NCBI GenBank assembly: GCA_037380725.1
Contig: JARRRL010000118.1
Coordinates: 1-17,205 of the forward strand
Reading direction: 5' to 3'
DNA from: JARRRL01 sp037380725
GTDB taxonomy: Bacteria > Pseudomonadota > Gammaproteobacteria > Pseudomonadales > JANQJO01
DNA: 17,205 nt
Shown: positions 1 to 7,775 of the stretch, in pieces
Numbering within the stretch: the stretch's first letter is position 1
How the letters are laid out: each line of letters starts with the position of its first letter
Notes under the pieces: model-generated
Database searches by the model: none
The model's input: the letters and a program-made list of their open reading frames with translations, nothing else
What the model was told of the DNA's origin: nothing
Translations under genes and position numbers: made by a program

Positions 1-1
1 C

Positions 2-631
2 AATACCATTTTCACTCACCTCAGGGCGCAGGCTCAAGATAAACTGTGCAAAAACGGTCGATTGGAACAACTTGTGATTATTGGGACTGGCAAAGACAAC
101 AGTACCTCCGCACCGTGCCCACAAGTCAATGAATTGCTGTCTACTCTGAGAGAATGCGGTGCAAAACATATCCTATTGAAACTGATCGAAATTGATCAAA
201 TCGGACACCAACACGCAAAAAAAGTCATCGATGACAATGCTTTATCTGATGTTCGCTTAGATCCCGCTTCTCAATCCACACGGGATATCACTAACGCGCA
301 AGATCGGCACCTGGCCTTAGGAAAAGAAAATCAATTCGTCGTCATGACCCAAGTTTTGCATCACGCCACTCGCTGCTATTCATTAAAAAAGATGAACGAA
401 GATCAAAAATCATTAATTCGAAACATCATGCAAGACATTTTTCATTCTCTGTCCCACACCGCCGTCGTGTACCTAGATGCTTTCTCCTATTTGCTTTTAA
501 AAAAAGCGTTCGGTAGTGAAGAAAAAGTGAAAGAATCCATGTCCCCACACCCTGAATCCGTGCTGATTGAAACGCTGAAACCACAACAGAAAGCGCCCTT
601 AACGGCTATTATGAAACATTCAAACTGTTAA
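2..631 (+). CDS. Unrecognised protein, 5' end outside window
   Basis: The frame is open from the window edge to a TAA at 629-631, so this is the C-terminal 209 residues or so of a longer protein. A TTG at 62 could be taken as a start, but the codons before it are also open and read as ordinary protein (for example FTHLRAQAQDKLCKNGR), so I treat the gene as truncated by the window. I do not recognise the family. It starts with a beta-strand-like stretch (QLVIIGTGK) and is mostly helical and polar after that, with no transmembrane segment and several His and Lys residues. It converges on uup with only 13 bp between the two stop codons, leaving no room for a dedicated terminator. Function unknown; an enzyme or an effector-type protein is equally possible. 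Confidence 0.6.
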   Translation, partial: NTIFTHLRAQAQDKLCKNGRLEQLVIIGTGKDNSTSAPCPQVNELLSTLRECGAKHILLKLIEIDQIGHQHAKKVIDDNALSDVRLDPASQSTRDITNAQDRHLALGKENQFVVMTQVLHHATRCYSLKKMNEDQKSLIRNIMQDIFHSLSHTAVVYLDAFSYLLLKKAFGSEEKVKESMSPHPESVLIETLKPQQKAPLTAIMKHSNC

Positions 632-644
632 ACGCTCAGACGCA

Positions 645-2549
645 TCACGAATCCAACTCAAGCCAGCGCTCCATTTTTTCATCCAGTAAAGATTCCTTTG
701 CAGCAAGCTTTTGCAAGGTATCGCTGACCACATCATGCGATTGCTGGTAAAAATCACTAGCGGCGATCTCATGTTGCAACCGTTCAATGTCTGATTCTAG
801 AGATTGGATCTCTCCTGGCAACAGACTCAACTCACGTTGCTCCTTATAACTGAGCTTGGGTCGCGTCGACGCACGCGATCCACGCTCAGGAAGCGATGGC
901 GTTTCATCTGATTTTTTACTTGATTCGGCATCGGCACTCGCTTTAGGGCGATCCACAACAGCCAAACTCCCCCCTTGGCGTAGCCAATCTGAATACCCCC
1001 CCACGTAGGTGGCAACCACACCATTTCCCTCAAACACCAAAGTGCTGGTTACCACATTATCCAAAAACTGACGATCGTGACTCACCAGCAGCAAGGTGCC
1101 GCTGTACGCCATCAATTGCTCCTCCAGCACCTCCAACATTTCCACGTCCAAATCGTTGGTGGGTTCATCCAGTATCATGAGATTAGACGGTCGCGCAAAC
1201 AATTTGGCCAACAGCACCCGATTGCGCTCCCCGCCCGACAAGGCGCCCACTGGCGTGGTGGCGCGCTCCGGTGAAAACAAGAAATTTTTCAAGTACCCAA
1301 TCACATGTCGATCTTTCCCGTTCACCGAAATGTAGTCTTTGCCCTGACCCACGTTGTACGCCACACTCTTAGTCAAATCCAATTCTCGACGCGTTTGATC
1401 AAAATAAGCAATCTGTAAATTCTCACCCAATTTCACGGAACCGGCGTTCGGTTCCAGCTCGCCCAGCAAAATACGCAACAAGGTGCTTTTGCCCAAACCG
1501 TTATTGCCGATTAAGCCCACGCGATCACCGCGCATGATTTTAATCGAAAAATTATTCACCAAAACTTCGCCTTGATACCCATGACAAACGCCGCGCGCCT
1601 CAATGACCTTTCGCGCAGATTGTTCGGCGTTTTGCACCGCGATGCGCGCGCGGCCCTGTGGTTTTATGCGCGCCTCAGCCTCATCACGCAAGGACTCTAA
1701 GGCCCGCACACGCCCCATATTACGCGTACAACGCGCTTTCACGCCACGCCGAATCCACGCCTCTTCTTCGGCCAGTTTTTTATCAAACACGGCATTTTGC
1801 TCTCGCTCGGTGGCCAACAGCTCTGATTTCATGTCTACATATCGATCGTAATTTCCCGGAAAGCTGCGCAAACTGCCTCGATCAATTTCCAAAATTCGGG
1901 TCGCCACATTTTGTAAAAAATAACGATCGTGCGTCACAAAAACAATCGCACCGGGGTAAGCGCGAATGGTGTGCTCCAACCATTCAATGGTGGCAATATC
2001 CAAATGGTTAGTGGGTTCATCCAACAACAACACATCCGGCTGCGCCACCAGCGCTTTTCCCAATAAAACGCGTCGACGCCAGCCACCAGACAGCTCCGAT
2101 AAAGTGCGCCCGCGCGGTAACCCCAATTGCGTGATGATCGTATCCACACGTTGCTCAATGTGCCAGCCACCGTGCGCTTCAATATCGCGTTGCAATGTCG
2201 CCAACTTGGCTTGCATTTCTTCGGTTTGTTCCGCTTGAGTACACTGCTCAAACTGCTGAATCAGCGCTTCAATATCCGCCAAACCTTCCGTAACCACTGC
2301 CTCAACACGCCGTTCCACATTCGTGGGCAATTCCTGCTGTAATTTGGCCACACGCAGTTGGTCACGAAACCGAATTTCACCCGCATCAACGGCTTGCTCA
2401 CCCGTCATGATCTTCATCAACGTGGATTTACCCGCGCCATTACGTCCCACCAGCGCCACACGTTCTTTGGGTTCGAGCACCCAATTCGCTTCACGTAAAA
2501 TACATTGATCCGCAAAATCCAGACTCACATCATCAAACTGAACAAGCAT
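645..2549 (-). CDS. uup: ABC-F family ATPase Uup
   Basis: Cytosolic ABC-F protein of 634 residues, the usual length for Uup. It has two nucleotide-binding domains in tandem and no membrane domain. Domain 1 shows Walker A GRNGAGKST (35-43), signature LSGGW (153-157) and Walker B LLLDEPT (174-180). Domain 2 shows GNNGLGKST (348-356), LSGGE (437-441) and MILDEPT (458-464). The charged linker between them (about 235-300) is the ABC-F coiled-coil arm. The last 70 or so residues form the Uup-specific C-terminal coiled coil (LPGEIQSLESDIERLQHEI). Uup is known to bind branched DNA and ribosomes and to limit precise excision of transposons and tandem-repeat deletion, which is interesting here given the many short tandem repeats. 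The start ATG at 2549 has only a weak upstream AGGG. It lies downstream of two LPS glycosyltransferase genes on the same strand. Confidence 0.96.
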   Translation of the reverse strand: MLVQFDDVSLDFADQCILREANWVLEPKERVALVGRNGAGKSTLMKIMTGEQAVDAGEIRFRDQLRVAKLQQELPTNVERRVEAVVTEGLADIEALIQQFEQCTQAEQTEEMQAKLATLQRDIEAHGGWHIEQRVDTIITQLGLPRGRTLSELSGGWRRRVLLGKALVAQPDVLLLDEPTNHLDIATIEWLEHTIRAYPGAIVFVTHDRYFLQNVATRILEIDRGSLRSFPGNYDRYVDMKSELLATEREQNAVFDKKLAEEEAWIRRGVKARCTRNMGRVRALESLRDEAEARIKPQGRARIAVQNAEQSARKVIEARGVCHGYQGEVLVNNFSIKIMRGDRVGLIGNNGLGKSTLLRILLGELEPNAGSVKLGENLQIAYFDQTRRELDLTKSVAYNVGQGKDYISVNGKDRHVIGYLKNFLFSPERATTPVGALSGGERNRVLLAKLFARPSNLMILDEPTNDLDVEMLEVLEEQLMAYSGTLLLVSHDRQFLDNVVTSTLVFEGNGVVATYVGGYSDWLRQGGSLAVVDRPKASADAESSKKSDETPSLPERGSRASTRPKLSYKEQRELSLLPGEIQSLESDIERLQHEIAASDFYQQSHDVVSDTLQKLAAKESLLDEKMERWLELDS

Positions 2550-2600
2550 AATTTTAAAACCCTATAAACTCAAAATACACTACTGAATAAACAGTACGCG

Positions 2601-2672
2601 TTTAAAACATTAGCATTTAAAACAAGATGTACTTAAAACAAGATGTATTTAAAACAAGACACATTTAAAAAA
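2601..2672. repeat. 16-bp AT-rich tandem repeat, about 4.5 copies
   Basis: Units of the form TTTAAAACAAGATGTA occur at 2616-2631, 2632-2647 (first base C) and 2648-2663 (last bases CACA). They are preceded by a diverged 15-bp unit at 2601-2615 and followed by a partial unit at 2664-2672. The array fills the gap between the GT9 stop and the uup start, so it lies in the likely uup leader or promoter region. Confidence 0.9.
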
Positions 2673-2685
2673 TGCTGTTTACACT

Positions 2686-3819
2686 TCATTTTCCCACAAC
2701 CGACCGTAAAGTTTCCGCTACACGATCGGGTGATACTGCCGCCATACACGCACACATTTTATCAGTCTGACGACACGCCGTGCACAGCGCATCACCCGCC
2801 GTTAACGCCATGGCCTGTGGACCCAACGGTCCCCACCGTCCTGCGTGCATAGGTCGCAGCGGAGGATAAATCCCCAAAGCCACTTTCCCCAATGCCGCCG
2901 CCACATGTAGCGGCCCCGTACTAGCCGCCACCAAGGCATCCGCCGCCTGAATAAAACCCAAAAGCTGTTCGAGACTCAAACAACCGGTCATATCCAGAGC
3001 ACCTCGTTCGAAAACGGGTGCAAAGTCACGACGAAAACCTACGCCTTCCGCCTCCGTTCCCGTAACATAAACCTGTGCGCCTTCAGCCAGCAATCGCTCC
3101 ACCAACTCCACAAAATGAGTGATGGGCCAATTGCGCGCGCTGCCACGAGAACCCGGATGCACAATCACACGCCGATCGCGCATCGAGTACCGGTCCCCTG
3201 AGTCCGCGGGGATAGACAAAGAGGTGGGCAAGGTGTTCGCGTGTGATAAACCCTCTGGCCAGTACGCGGACACGGACAAACCATAGTACTGAGCCAATTC
3301 CTGCAGCGCGGGCGGCTCATTGTGCTCATCCGATACGAGCAAGCCCAAGCGCTGTGCCAACTGTACGTTCAATTGCGCTTCATGCCACGCGGTACGACTG
3401 CGCCCCATCATGGTCAATCGATTACAATACCGCACATGGTACCATCGATGCGCTGTCCCCAAACGTCGCGCAATCCCAACCCGATCACACAACTTGGCAA
3501 CCGCTCGATGTGGAAAAACGTGTAGGACCGCATCGCAGTTGAGCGCCGCTACGGTTCGAATTTGTTCAGCTTCGGGCAATTGTTCCAGTTCATCAAAATC
3601 CACGATCGCGTCCACGTGCACGCACGCCTCCAAGACCGCCCGCGTATAGCCTCTACCTAAGAACGTCACCCGCATCTGTGGATGCGCTTGCTTCAATAAA
3701 CCCAGCAGCGGGAGTGTCAACACCACATCACCAATGGCGTCCACACGACTGATCAACAGATGCTGGGGAGAACAGTGTCTTGAGAACATCGGTTTTGACA
3801 ACATGAGTTTTGGCAACAT
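2686..3819 (-). CDS. Glycosyltransferase family 9 (heptosyltransferase-like)
   Basis: 377-residue cytoplasmic/peripheral enzyme of the ADP-heptose:LPS heptosyltransferase family (GT9, GT-B fold), expected to add a heptose or similar sugar to the LPS core. The N-terminal Rossmann half begins LLISRVDAIGDVVLTLPLL, the family's R-x-D-x-IGD-x-v-l motif. The C-terminal donor-binding half shows VIVHPGSRGSARNWP, the MTGCLSLEQLLGFI region and the hallmark AASTGPLHVAAALG, followed by GIYPPLRPMHAGRWGP. The start at 3819 is supported by GAGG about 7 nt upstream. Two further in-frame ATG codons follow at residues 6 and 11 inside a short tandem repeat, so the first 15 or so residues are poorly constrained. 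It lies 80 bp downstream of a GT2 gene, consistent with a shared LPS-core operon. The exact acceptor cannot be told from sequence. Confidence 0.9.
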   Translation of the reverse strand: MLPKLMLSKPMFSRHCSPQHLLISRVDAIGDVVLTLPLLGLLKQAHPQMRVTFLGRGYTRAVLEACVHVDAIVDFDELEQLPEAEQIRTVAALNCDAVLHVFPHRAVAKLCDRVGIARRLGTAHRWYHVRYCNRLTMMGRSRTAWHEAQLNVQLAQRLGLLVSDEHNEPPALQELAQYYGLSVSAYWPEGLSHANTLPTSLSIPADSGDRYSMRDRRVIVHPGSRGSARNWPITHFVELVERLLAEGAQVYVTGTEAEGVGFRRDFAPVFERGALDMTGCLSLEQLLGFIQAADALVAASTGPLHVAAALGKVALGIYPPLRPMHAGRWGPLGPQAMALTAGDALCTACRQTDKMCACMAAVSPDRVAETLRSVVGK

Positions 3820-3823
3820 GTGC
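3779..3823. repeat. 15-bp imperfect tandem repeat at the GT9 gene start, three copies
   Basis: Three units, at 3779-3793, 3794-3808 and 3809-3823, share the pattern TTTG-x-CAACATGAGT on the + strand. Read on the coding strand they place an ATG in each unit and encode the repeated L-x-K-x-M pattern at the N-terminus. The repeat is in frame (15 bp), so copy-number change would add or remove five residues and one possible start codon. Confidence 0.75.
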
Positions 3824-3899
3824 TCGCCTCGAAAAAAATTGGAGAAGCCATCCAGACAGGAGAGGCAAACGTCTTATTCAACACACGCGTTTTTTATCA

Positions 3900-4754
3900 T
3901 CACTCGGTGTTTTTTTCATTTTCCGTATCGCGATACAAATACGCCAATTTAACGTATTTGTAATACGCCGATTCCGCACTGGATAGCGCCACAATAACCC
4001 CCAAGCCACCATCCAAAAAACCACGCTTAAACACAAAAGAACGTAAAAACGCCGCCAACCCTTTGTATAAGCCGCGGAACACCCCCCCTTTCACGCCACG
4101 CTGTTTGAGTTTCTCTGCTCCCAGGGTCGTGTACCGATTCATCTTCTCCAGCAACTGATCCAAGGACGCATACGAAACATGAAGAATCGGCTCACGCAAA
4201 CGCGGTAACACTTTTTCGAGTCGCAGCGGGTCAGAACGATCCGAGCGCACACACAAGCGTTCATGGACCACATCATCCGTAAAGAAAGCATGCTTACGCT
4301 GCACCAGGCGCAACACGTAATCGGGAAACCAACCACCGTGACGTACCGGTTTACCGCAAATCGTTGTGAGTCGAGGTAAAAAGTACCCGTCTGCGGTACC
4401 CGTTTCCATCACAGCACGGATTTCCATCGCCAAAGCCGGGCTGATCTGCTCATCCGCATCCAACGATAACACCCATTGTCCGTGCGCTGCGGCCAACGCG
4501 CGCTGCTTCTGCGGACCATACCCTGGCCAATTGTCCGTCACGATAACACGATCGGTAAAACGGCGCGCGATGTCGACCGTACCATCTTGGCTCCCCGAAT
4601 CAACAATAACTATTTCGTCCGCCAAAGTTTGAATAGAGTTCAAGCATTTTGCTAACCGTGTTGCTTCATTGTATGTAATCACCACGACAGACAACAGCGG
4701 TCTCTTCTTCACCGAGGTGTCGTTAGCAACGTTGAAATCTGAATCCTGTATCAC
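3900..4754 (-). CDS. Glycosyltransferase family 2, LPS core type (WaaE/KdtX-like)
   Basis: 284-residue GT-A fold glycosyltransferase. After a 19-residue polar lead it shows LSVVVITYNEATRLAKCL (21-38), the nucleotide-binding VDSGSQDGT (51-59) and the metal-binding D-x-D in SLDADEQ (97-103). The stretch NWPGYGPQKQRAL is typical of the WaaE/KdtX branch, which transfers glucose to the inner-core heptose. The C-terminal part (GVFRGLYKGLAAFLRSFVFKRGFLDGG) is the amphipathic membrane-associating end seen in this branch. The start is supported by a strong GAGGAGGGG just upstream. It is the first gene of the minus-strand run GT2 > GT9 > uup. Family assignment is firm; the sugar and linkage are inferred. 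Confidence 0.92.
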   Translation of the reverse strand: MIQDSDFNVANDTSVKKRPLLSVVVITYNEATRLAKCLNSIQTLADEIVIVDSGSQDGTVDIARRFTDRVIVTDNWPGYGPQKQRALAAAHGQWVLSLDADEQISPALAMEIRAVMETGTADGYFLPRLTTICGKPVRHGGWFPDYVLRLVQRKHAFFTDDVVHERLCVRSDRSDPLRLEKVLPRLREPILHVSYASLDQLLEKMNRYTTLGAEKLKQRGVKGGVFRGLYKGLAAFLRSFVFKRGFLDGGLGVIVALSSAESAYYKYVKLAYLYRDTENEKNTE

Positions 4755-5061
4755 TCCCCCCTCCTCACTACATCACACACGGTTAACAGCTGATTACCCG
4801 AACCTTATTCCACGCAAAAAATTGGTCTTTCAAACAACGCGGTGAAACGGGTATGTGACGCTTGGTTACACAGCGTATACTGAGCCAGCTACTGCGCCAA
4901 ACATCGCTAGGGTAAAATACCGCTAACAGTGATTGAGGGATTGAACAGCAGCGTTCTTGTTCATTGCCGTTACCATCCCCAAGAACCTTGCTCGGCTCTT
5001 TCAAGTGTTCCAACTGCTAACGTTCCAAATTTTGCTAATAATAACCGAAAGGAACCTATCG
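4755..5061. other. Intergenic region, no convincing gene
   Basis: 307 bp between the divergent GT2 gene (-) and the small lipoprotein-like gene (+). Open frames exist on both strands, but they begin with non-ATG codons and lack ribosome binding sites or protein-like composition. The region must hold both divergent promoters. I see an AATAAT at about 5036-5041 as a possible -10 for the + strand gene, without a good -35. Confidence 0.5.
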
Positions 5062-5202
5062 ATGCGTAAGACTAAACTCACGGCCGTGCTGCTTTTGGCC
5101 ATGATGACCTCCCTCTCCTCGGGCTGCGGTGTTCGAAATACCATCGGCTGGGACGGCAGCAGTGCATGCAAGTTAGTGTGCTTTGACCTGCAGTTTCCCT
5201 AG
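5062..5202 (+). CDS. Small lipoprotein-like peptide (46 aa)
   Basis: The ATG at 5062 is preceded by AAAGGAA about 8 nt upstream, a good Shine-Dalgarno, which decides this start over upstream in-frame codons. The product begins with K/R residues (MRKTKL), a 12-residue hydrophobic core (TAVLLLAMMTSL) and S-S-G-C at 19-22, which reads as a type II signal peptide with Cys22 as the lipidated residue. The -3 position is Ser rather than the usual Leu, so processing is likely but not certain. The mature peptide would be only 25 residues, with two further cysteines (36 and 40) flanking KLV. I do not recognise a family; entericidin-like small lipoproteins are similar in size only. It stands alone, with no close downstream gene. 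Confidence 0.65.
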   Translation: MRKTKLTAVLLLAMMTSLSSGCGVRNTIGWDGSSACKLVCFDLQFP

Positions 5203-5350
5203 AGACCACTGCTCCGCCTCGCTCTGGTCCCTTTCTCGTAAGACAAGACGTATGACGTATGCTAAGTCCGCCCCAAACCCACGTTGCAAACGTGCGTGCG
5301 GGGGGGACGAATGTCGGACTTTCAAATTCAAACCAATTTTCTCAGACGCA

Positions 5351-5386
5351 TTTGTCTGGGCACAGTAGTTTGTCTGGGCACAACAG
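5351..5386. repeat. 18-bp tandem duplication
   Basis: TTTGTCTGGGCACAGTAG at 5351-5368 is followed directly by TTTGTCTGGGCACAACAG at 5369-5386, a 16/18 match. It lies in non-coding DNA. Confidence 0.85.
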
Positions 5387-5480
5387 CAAACCACAAGTAA
5401 AAATATAAACACAGAAAACTTATTTACCCACCCCTCCCCCTCTCGACTTCACACCTTACTGTAAACCTCTCATTCACATC

Positions 5481-5498
5481 TAATAGATTGATCTATTA
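5481..5498. promoter_or_regulatory. Candidate operator dyad TAATAGA-TTGA-TCTATTA
   Basis: Perfect 7-bp inverted repeat with a 4-bp spacer in AT-rich DNA, about 260 bp upstream of the GDSL lipase gene. The size suits a dimeric regulator such as a TetR, MarR or LysR type. It contains ATAG-N6-CTAT, one base short of the OxyR half-site spacing (N7), so I do not assign it to OxyR. Confidence 0.35.
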
Positions 5499-5645
5499 AT
5501 TTATACGGAAAAGAAAAATCTACTTACTTGCGTAACGCAATTTATCCAATAAAAGGCTACACCTCCGGCAACCGATTAGCCTATCTTAGAGCGAATGCAT
5601 ATTCCAATTCGATTATGATCAATGGCAGACTTCACATTCGTGACG

Positions 5646-5660
5646 CGATGTCTAACATCG
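5646..5660. promoter_or_regulatory. Candidate dyad CGATGT-CTA-ACATCG
   Basis: Perfect 6-bp inverted repeat with a 3-bp spacer, about 95 bp upstream of the GDSL lipase start. It is placed where a regulator or a short RNA hairpin could act, and could equally be chance. Confidence 0.3.
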
Positions 5661-5684
5661 AGTACTAAATAAACATAATTAGAA

Positions 5685-5714
5685 GCGTACAGACGGAATT
5701 GAGTATTCGTACGC
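5685..5714. promoter_or_regulatory. Inverted repeat GCGTAC-N18-GTACGC before the GDSL lipase
   Basis: Two 6-bp arms separated by 18 bp, ending 41 bp before the lipase ATG. If transcribed they could close a leader stem. Each arm contains the self-palindrome GTAC, which raises the chance of coincidence. Confidence 0.25.
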
Positions 5715-5755
5715 CACTACGATCATACCCTTGAAAGGGATGTACACGAGTCGCT

Positions 5756-6793
5756 ATGAAATCATTCGCACTGAGCAAGACACTTTACAGGACATGCCAC
5801 CACAGCGTATTACTGTCCGTTTTGGTTGTATTCACCACTTTGATTGTATTCACCACATTGTCTTTCATGCCGTTTCGCGCCGCATACGCCGCTGACCGAG
5901 CACCCACCAACATCTATGTATTTGGTGACAGCTTATCAGACAATGGCAACCTATCAACTTGGTTTCAATTACTGATGCTCGGTACAGGCAATTACAATGG
6001 TGAACGCATGACCAACGGCTTGACTGCTATCGAAGTGATGTCCCGCTATATGGGCGTTGAACTACGGCCTGCACGTTGGTTCTTTGGTTTTCCACAAGGC
6101 AGCAATTATGCCGCCGCAGGCGCTACCGCGTCGGGTACACGCTTTTTCGATCTTGAACGACAGGTTGACGCCTACTTAAAACACTATCGAGAGGGCGCAA
6201 AAGAAGACAGCTTATTTGTGATTTTTATTGGTAGCAATGACTTACGGTCTGCCATTTCTCGCAGCGATCGCAGCATGGAAACCATGATAGCCGCCGCACA
6301 AGGGGTATACAAACAAACTCAACGCCTCATTAGCAACGGCGCCAAGCAAATATTATGGATCAACGCCCCCAACACCGATCGCACCCCCGAACTGTGGGAT
6401 TACCGCGCCGATTTGGAAGAAAAAACCGAAGAACTGTTGGTCAAACAAATGACGGCTTTGATCAAAATTTACAATGAGTCGCTCAGTTTTCGGTCTCGAC
6501 AGATTCAAGCTTTTTTTGATGCGCGCGACAAGCGGGCCATCGAAGCGGGCGAAGCCCCTTTAGGTCGACGTATTTTAGTGGCCAATTTATACAAATTAGT
6601 CGAGACGGTGTTGGACGAACCCCAGCGATTCGGGTTCAAAGAAGTCAAGAAATCGTGTATGAGTGTCGTGAAATGCCGTCGAAATGAACGCGAAGCCGCC
6701 GGTTATTTATATTACGATCAAATGCACCCCTCGGGAGCCGCCAACGAAATGTTGGGTAAATTCCTCTACGATTTTTACATGGAATATTTTTGA
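5756..6793 (+). CDS. Secreted GDSL lipase/acyltransferase (PlaA/PlaC-like)
   Basis: 345-residue exported lipolytic enzyme of the GDSL/SGNH family. Residues 1-46 form an unusually long signal peptide (hydrophobic core about 17-38, cleavage probably after AAYA at 43-46). Block I is FGDSLSDNGN with nucleophile Ser59. Block II is GSNYAAAGA (Gly115). Block III is GSND (159-162). Block V is DQMH with Asp321 and His324. The RFGF...SC(5)C stretch with Cys301 and Cys307 matches the disulfide loop known near the C-terminus in Legionella PlaA/PlaC and the Vibrio/Aeromonas phospholipase group, where the enzymes act on lysophospholipids or transfer acyl groups. The signal core carries a tandem duplication (V-F-T-T-L twice). 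The Shine-Dalgarno is weak (GAG about 5 nt before ATG). Family is secure; substrate is inferred. Confidence 0.92.
   Translation: MKSFALSKTLYRTCHHSVLLSVLVVFTTLIVFTTLSFMPFRAAYAADRAPTNIYVFGDSLSDNGNLSTWFQLLMLGTGNYNGERMTNGLTAIEVMSRYMGVELRPARWFFGFPQGSNYAAAGATASGTRFFDLERQVDAYLKHYREGAKEDSLFVIFIGSNDLRSAISRSDRSMETMIAAAQGVYKQTQRLISNGAKQILWINAPNTDRTPELWDYRADLEEKTEELLVKQMTALIKIYNESLSFRSRQIQAFFDARDKRAIEAGEAPLGRRILVANLYKLVETVLDEPQRFGFKEVKKSCMSVVKCRRNEREAAGYLYYDQMHPSGAANEMLGKFLYDFYMEYF
5822..5857. repeat. 18-bp tandem duplication inside the signal-peptide coding region
   Basis: TTGGTTGTATTCACCACT (5822-5839) is followed by TTGATTGTATTCACCACA (5840-5857), a 16/18 match. It is in frame and duplicates six hydrophobic residues (LVVFTT then LIVFTT), which lengthens the signal-peptide core. 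Confidence 0.9.
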
Positions 6794-6977
6794 CCAAAGG
6801 CTGCGGGAAGGAGGAACCCCACCCCACTCAGCATCCCTCTCCTCCACCGCTTGGGCACCATTGGCATCAGGTCAAACGCCTCCTTCTAGCAGCCACTCCA
6901 AATCAATGACAATGTATTTTTCGGATGTTCATATGCTCCTGTAAAATTCTTAAAAAAGATGTGTGCATTGGATAGAT

Positions 6978-7745
6978 CTAGAACAAACTCAATATGCGCT
7001 GAATCACCTCTTTTTTGGAGCAGGTTTTACGCCACACCAGTCCAATGGTGCGTTTGGGCACGGGCTCGGCGAATGGAATATACTGAATGCCCAGGTCATC
7101 ATCGCTGATGGCCGCTTTTGGCATAAAGGTGATGCCGGTTCCCGCTTTCACCATTTGTCTGAGTGTTTCCAGACCCGTGGCTTTGAAGTCCTGCTCCTCG
7201 GCAATGCAGTGCAAACGGCAAACTTCGAGCGCCTGATCACGCAGACAATGCCCCTCTTCCAACAATAAGACGGGAAAGTGCTTGAGTTGATGCTGATCGA
7301 TGGTTTGGTATCGCGTGAGTTCGTGCTCGGGTGGCACAGCCAAGTAAAACTCATCGTCAAACAATTCTTTTATTTCTACAAAATCTTCGTGAACGGGCAA
7401 AGCCAACAGTGTGGCATCAATTTTTCCATTGCGCAGCATGTCAATCAACGTTGCGGTTTTTTCTTCAAATAAAATAAGGCGCAAGTCATTCGAGCATTCC
7501 GCGATTTCTTTTATCGTGTCGATTTCGTGCAGCACACGTCGAGCACTTTCCAGAATTTGCGCACCGGTTTCTGTCAACATGACTTTTCGATTGGTCCGCT
7601 CGAAAAGCCGCACACCCAACTGATCTTCGAGCTTTTTGATTTGTCCGCTCAAAGTAGGCTGACTGACGTGGCAATAATCCGCAGCCCGTCCAAAATGCTC
7701 CATTTCAGCGATGGCCAAAAAATATTCAAGATCTCTAAAATTCAT
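6978..7745 (-). CDS. oxyR: OxyR-type LysR regulator with an internal deletion
   Basis: Peroxide-sensing LysR-family activator. The DNA-binding domain is intact and clearly OxyR: MNFRDLEYF, then CHVSQPTLSGQIKKLEDQLG with ERTNRKVMLT (about 25-57). The redox motif GHCLRDQALEVC gives Cys167 and Cys176, nine apart like E. coli Cys199 and Cys208, and the C-terminal RTIGLVWR is present. The protein has only 255 residues, where this family usually has about 290-305. Alignment by eye shows the shortfall lies just after the linker helix. From IKEIAECSNDLRLILFEEKT it skips the usual G-x-L-x-x-G...FP segment, about 32-35 residues forming the first strand and helix of the regulatory domain. The reading frame is kept. 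It lies 107 bp downstream of katG on the same strand, with a hairpin between. It may be constitutive, inactive or folded differently. Confidence 0.9.
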   Translation of the reverse strand: MNFRDLEYFLAIAEMEHFGRAADYCHVSQPTLSGQIKKLEDQLGVRLFERTNRKVMLTETGAQILESARRVLHEIDTIKEIAECSNDLRLILFEEKTATLIDMLRNGKIDATLLALPVHEDFVEIKELFDDEFYLAVPPEHELTRYQTIDQHQLKHFPVLLLEEGHCLRDQALEVCRLHCIAEEQDFKATGLETLRQMVKAGTGITFMPKAAISDDDLGIQYIPFAEPVPKRTIGLVWRKTCSKKEVIQRILSLF

Positions 7746-7775
7746 GATGCTTGTCAGTGTTGATTAATAAAACGG

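Larger units (their letters stand above)
5203..5755. other. Gene-free region upstream of the GDSL lipase
   Basis: About 550 bp with no supported gene; the open frames here have no start signals or family features. It becomes strongly AT-rich after about 5400. It holds a 7-bp tandem duplication (GACGTAT at 5247-5260), an 18-bp tandem duplication (5351-5386) and three dyads (listed separately), so it is likely a long 5' regulatory region or the site of a lost gene. Confidence 0.5.

Noticed and set aside
4783..5013. 76-codon frame on the minus strand upstream of the GT2 gene
   Set aside because: TTG start, no ribosome site, no domain-like sequence, and it overlaps the likely divergent promoter region.
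5201..5235. Possible terminator after the small lipoprotein (GACCA ... TGGTC then CCTTT)
   Set aside because: Only 5 bp of pairing around a 16-nt loop and no real T run.
5481..5498. OxyR site in the TAATAGA dyad
   Set aside because: The ATAG and CTAT tetrads are separated by 6, not 7, bases and there is no second half-site.
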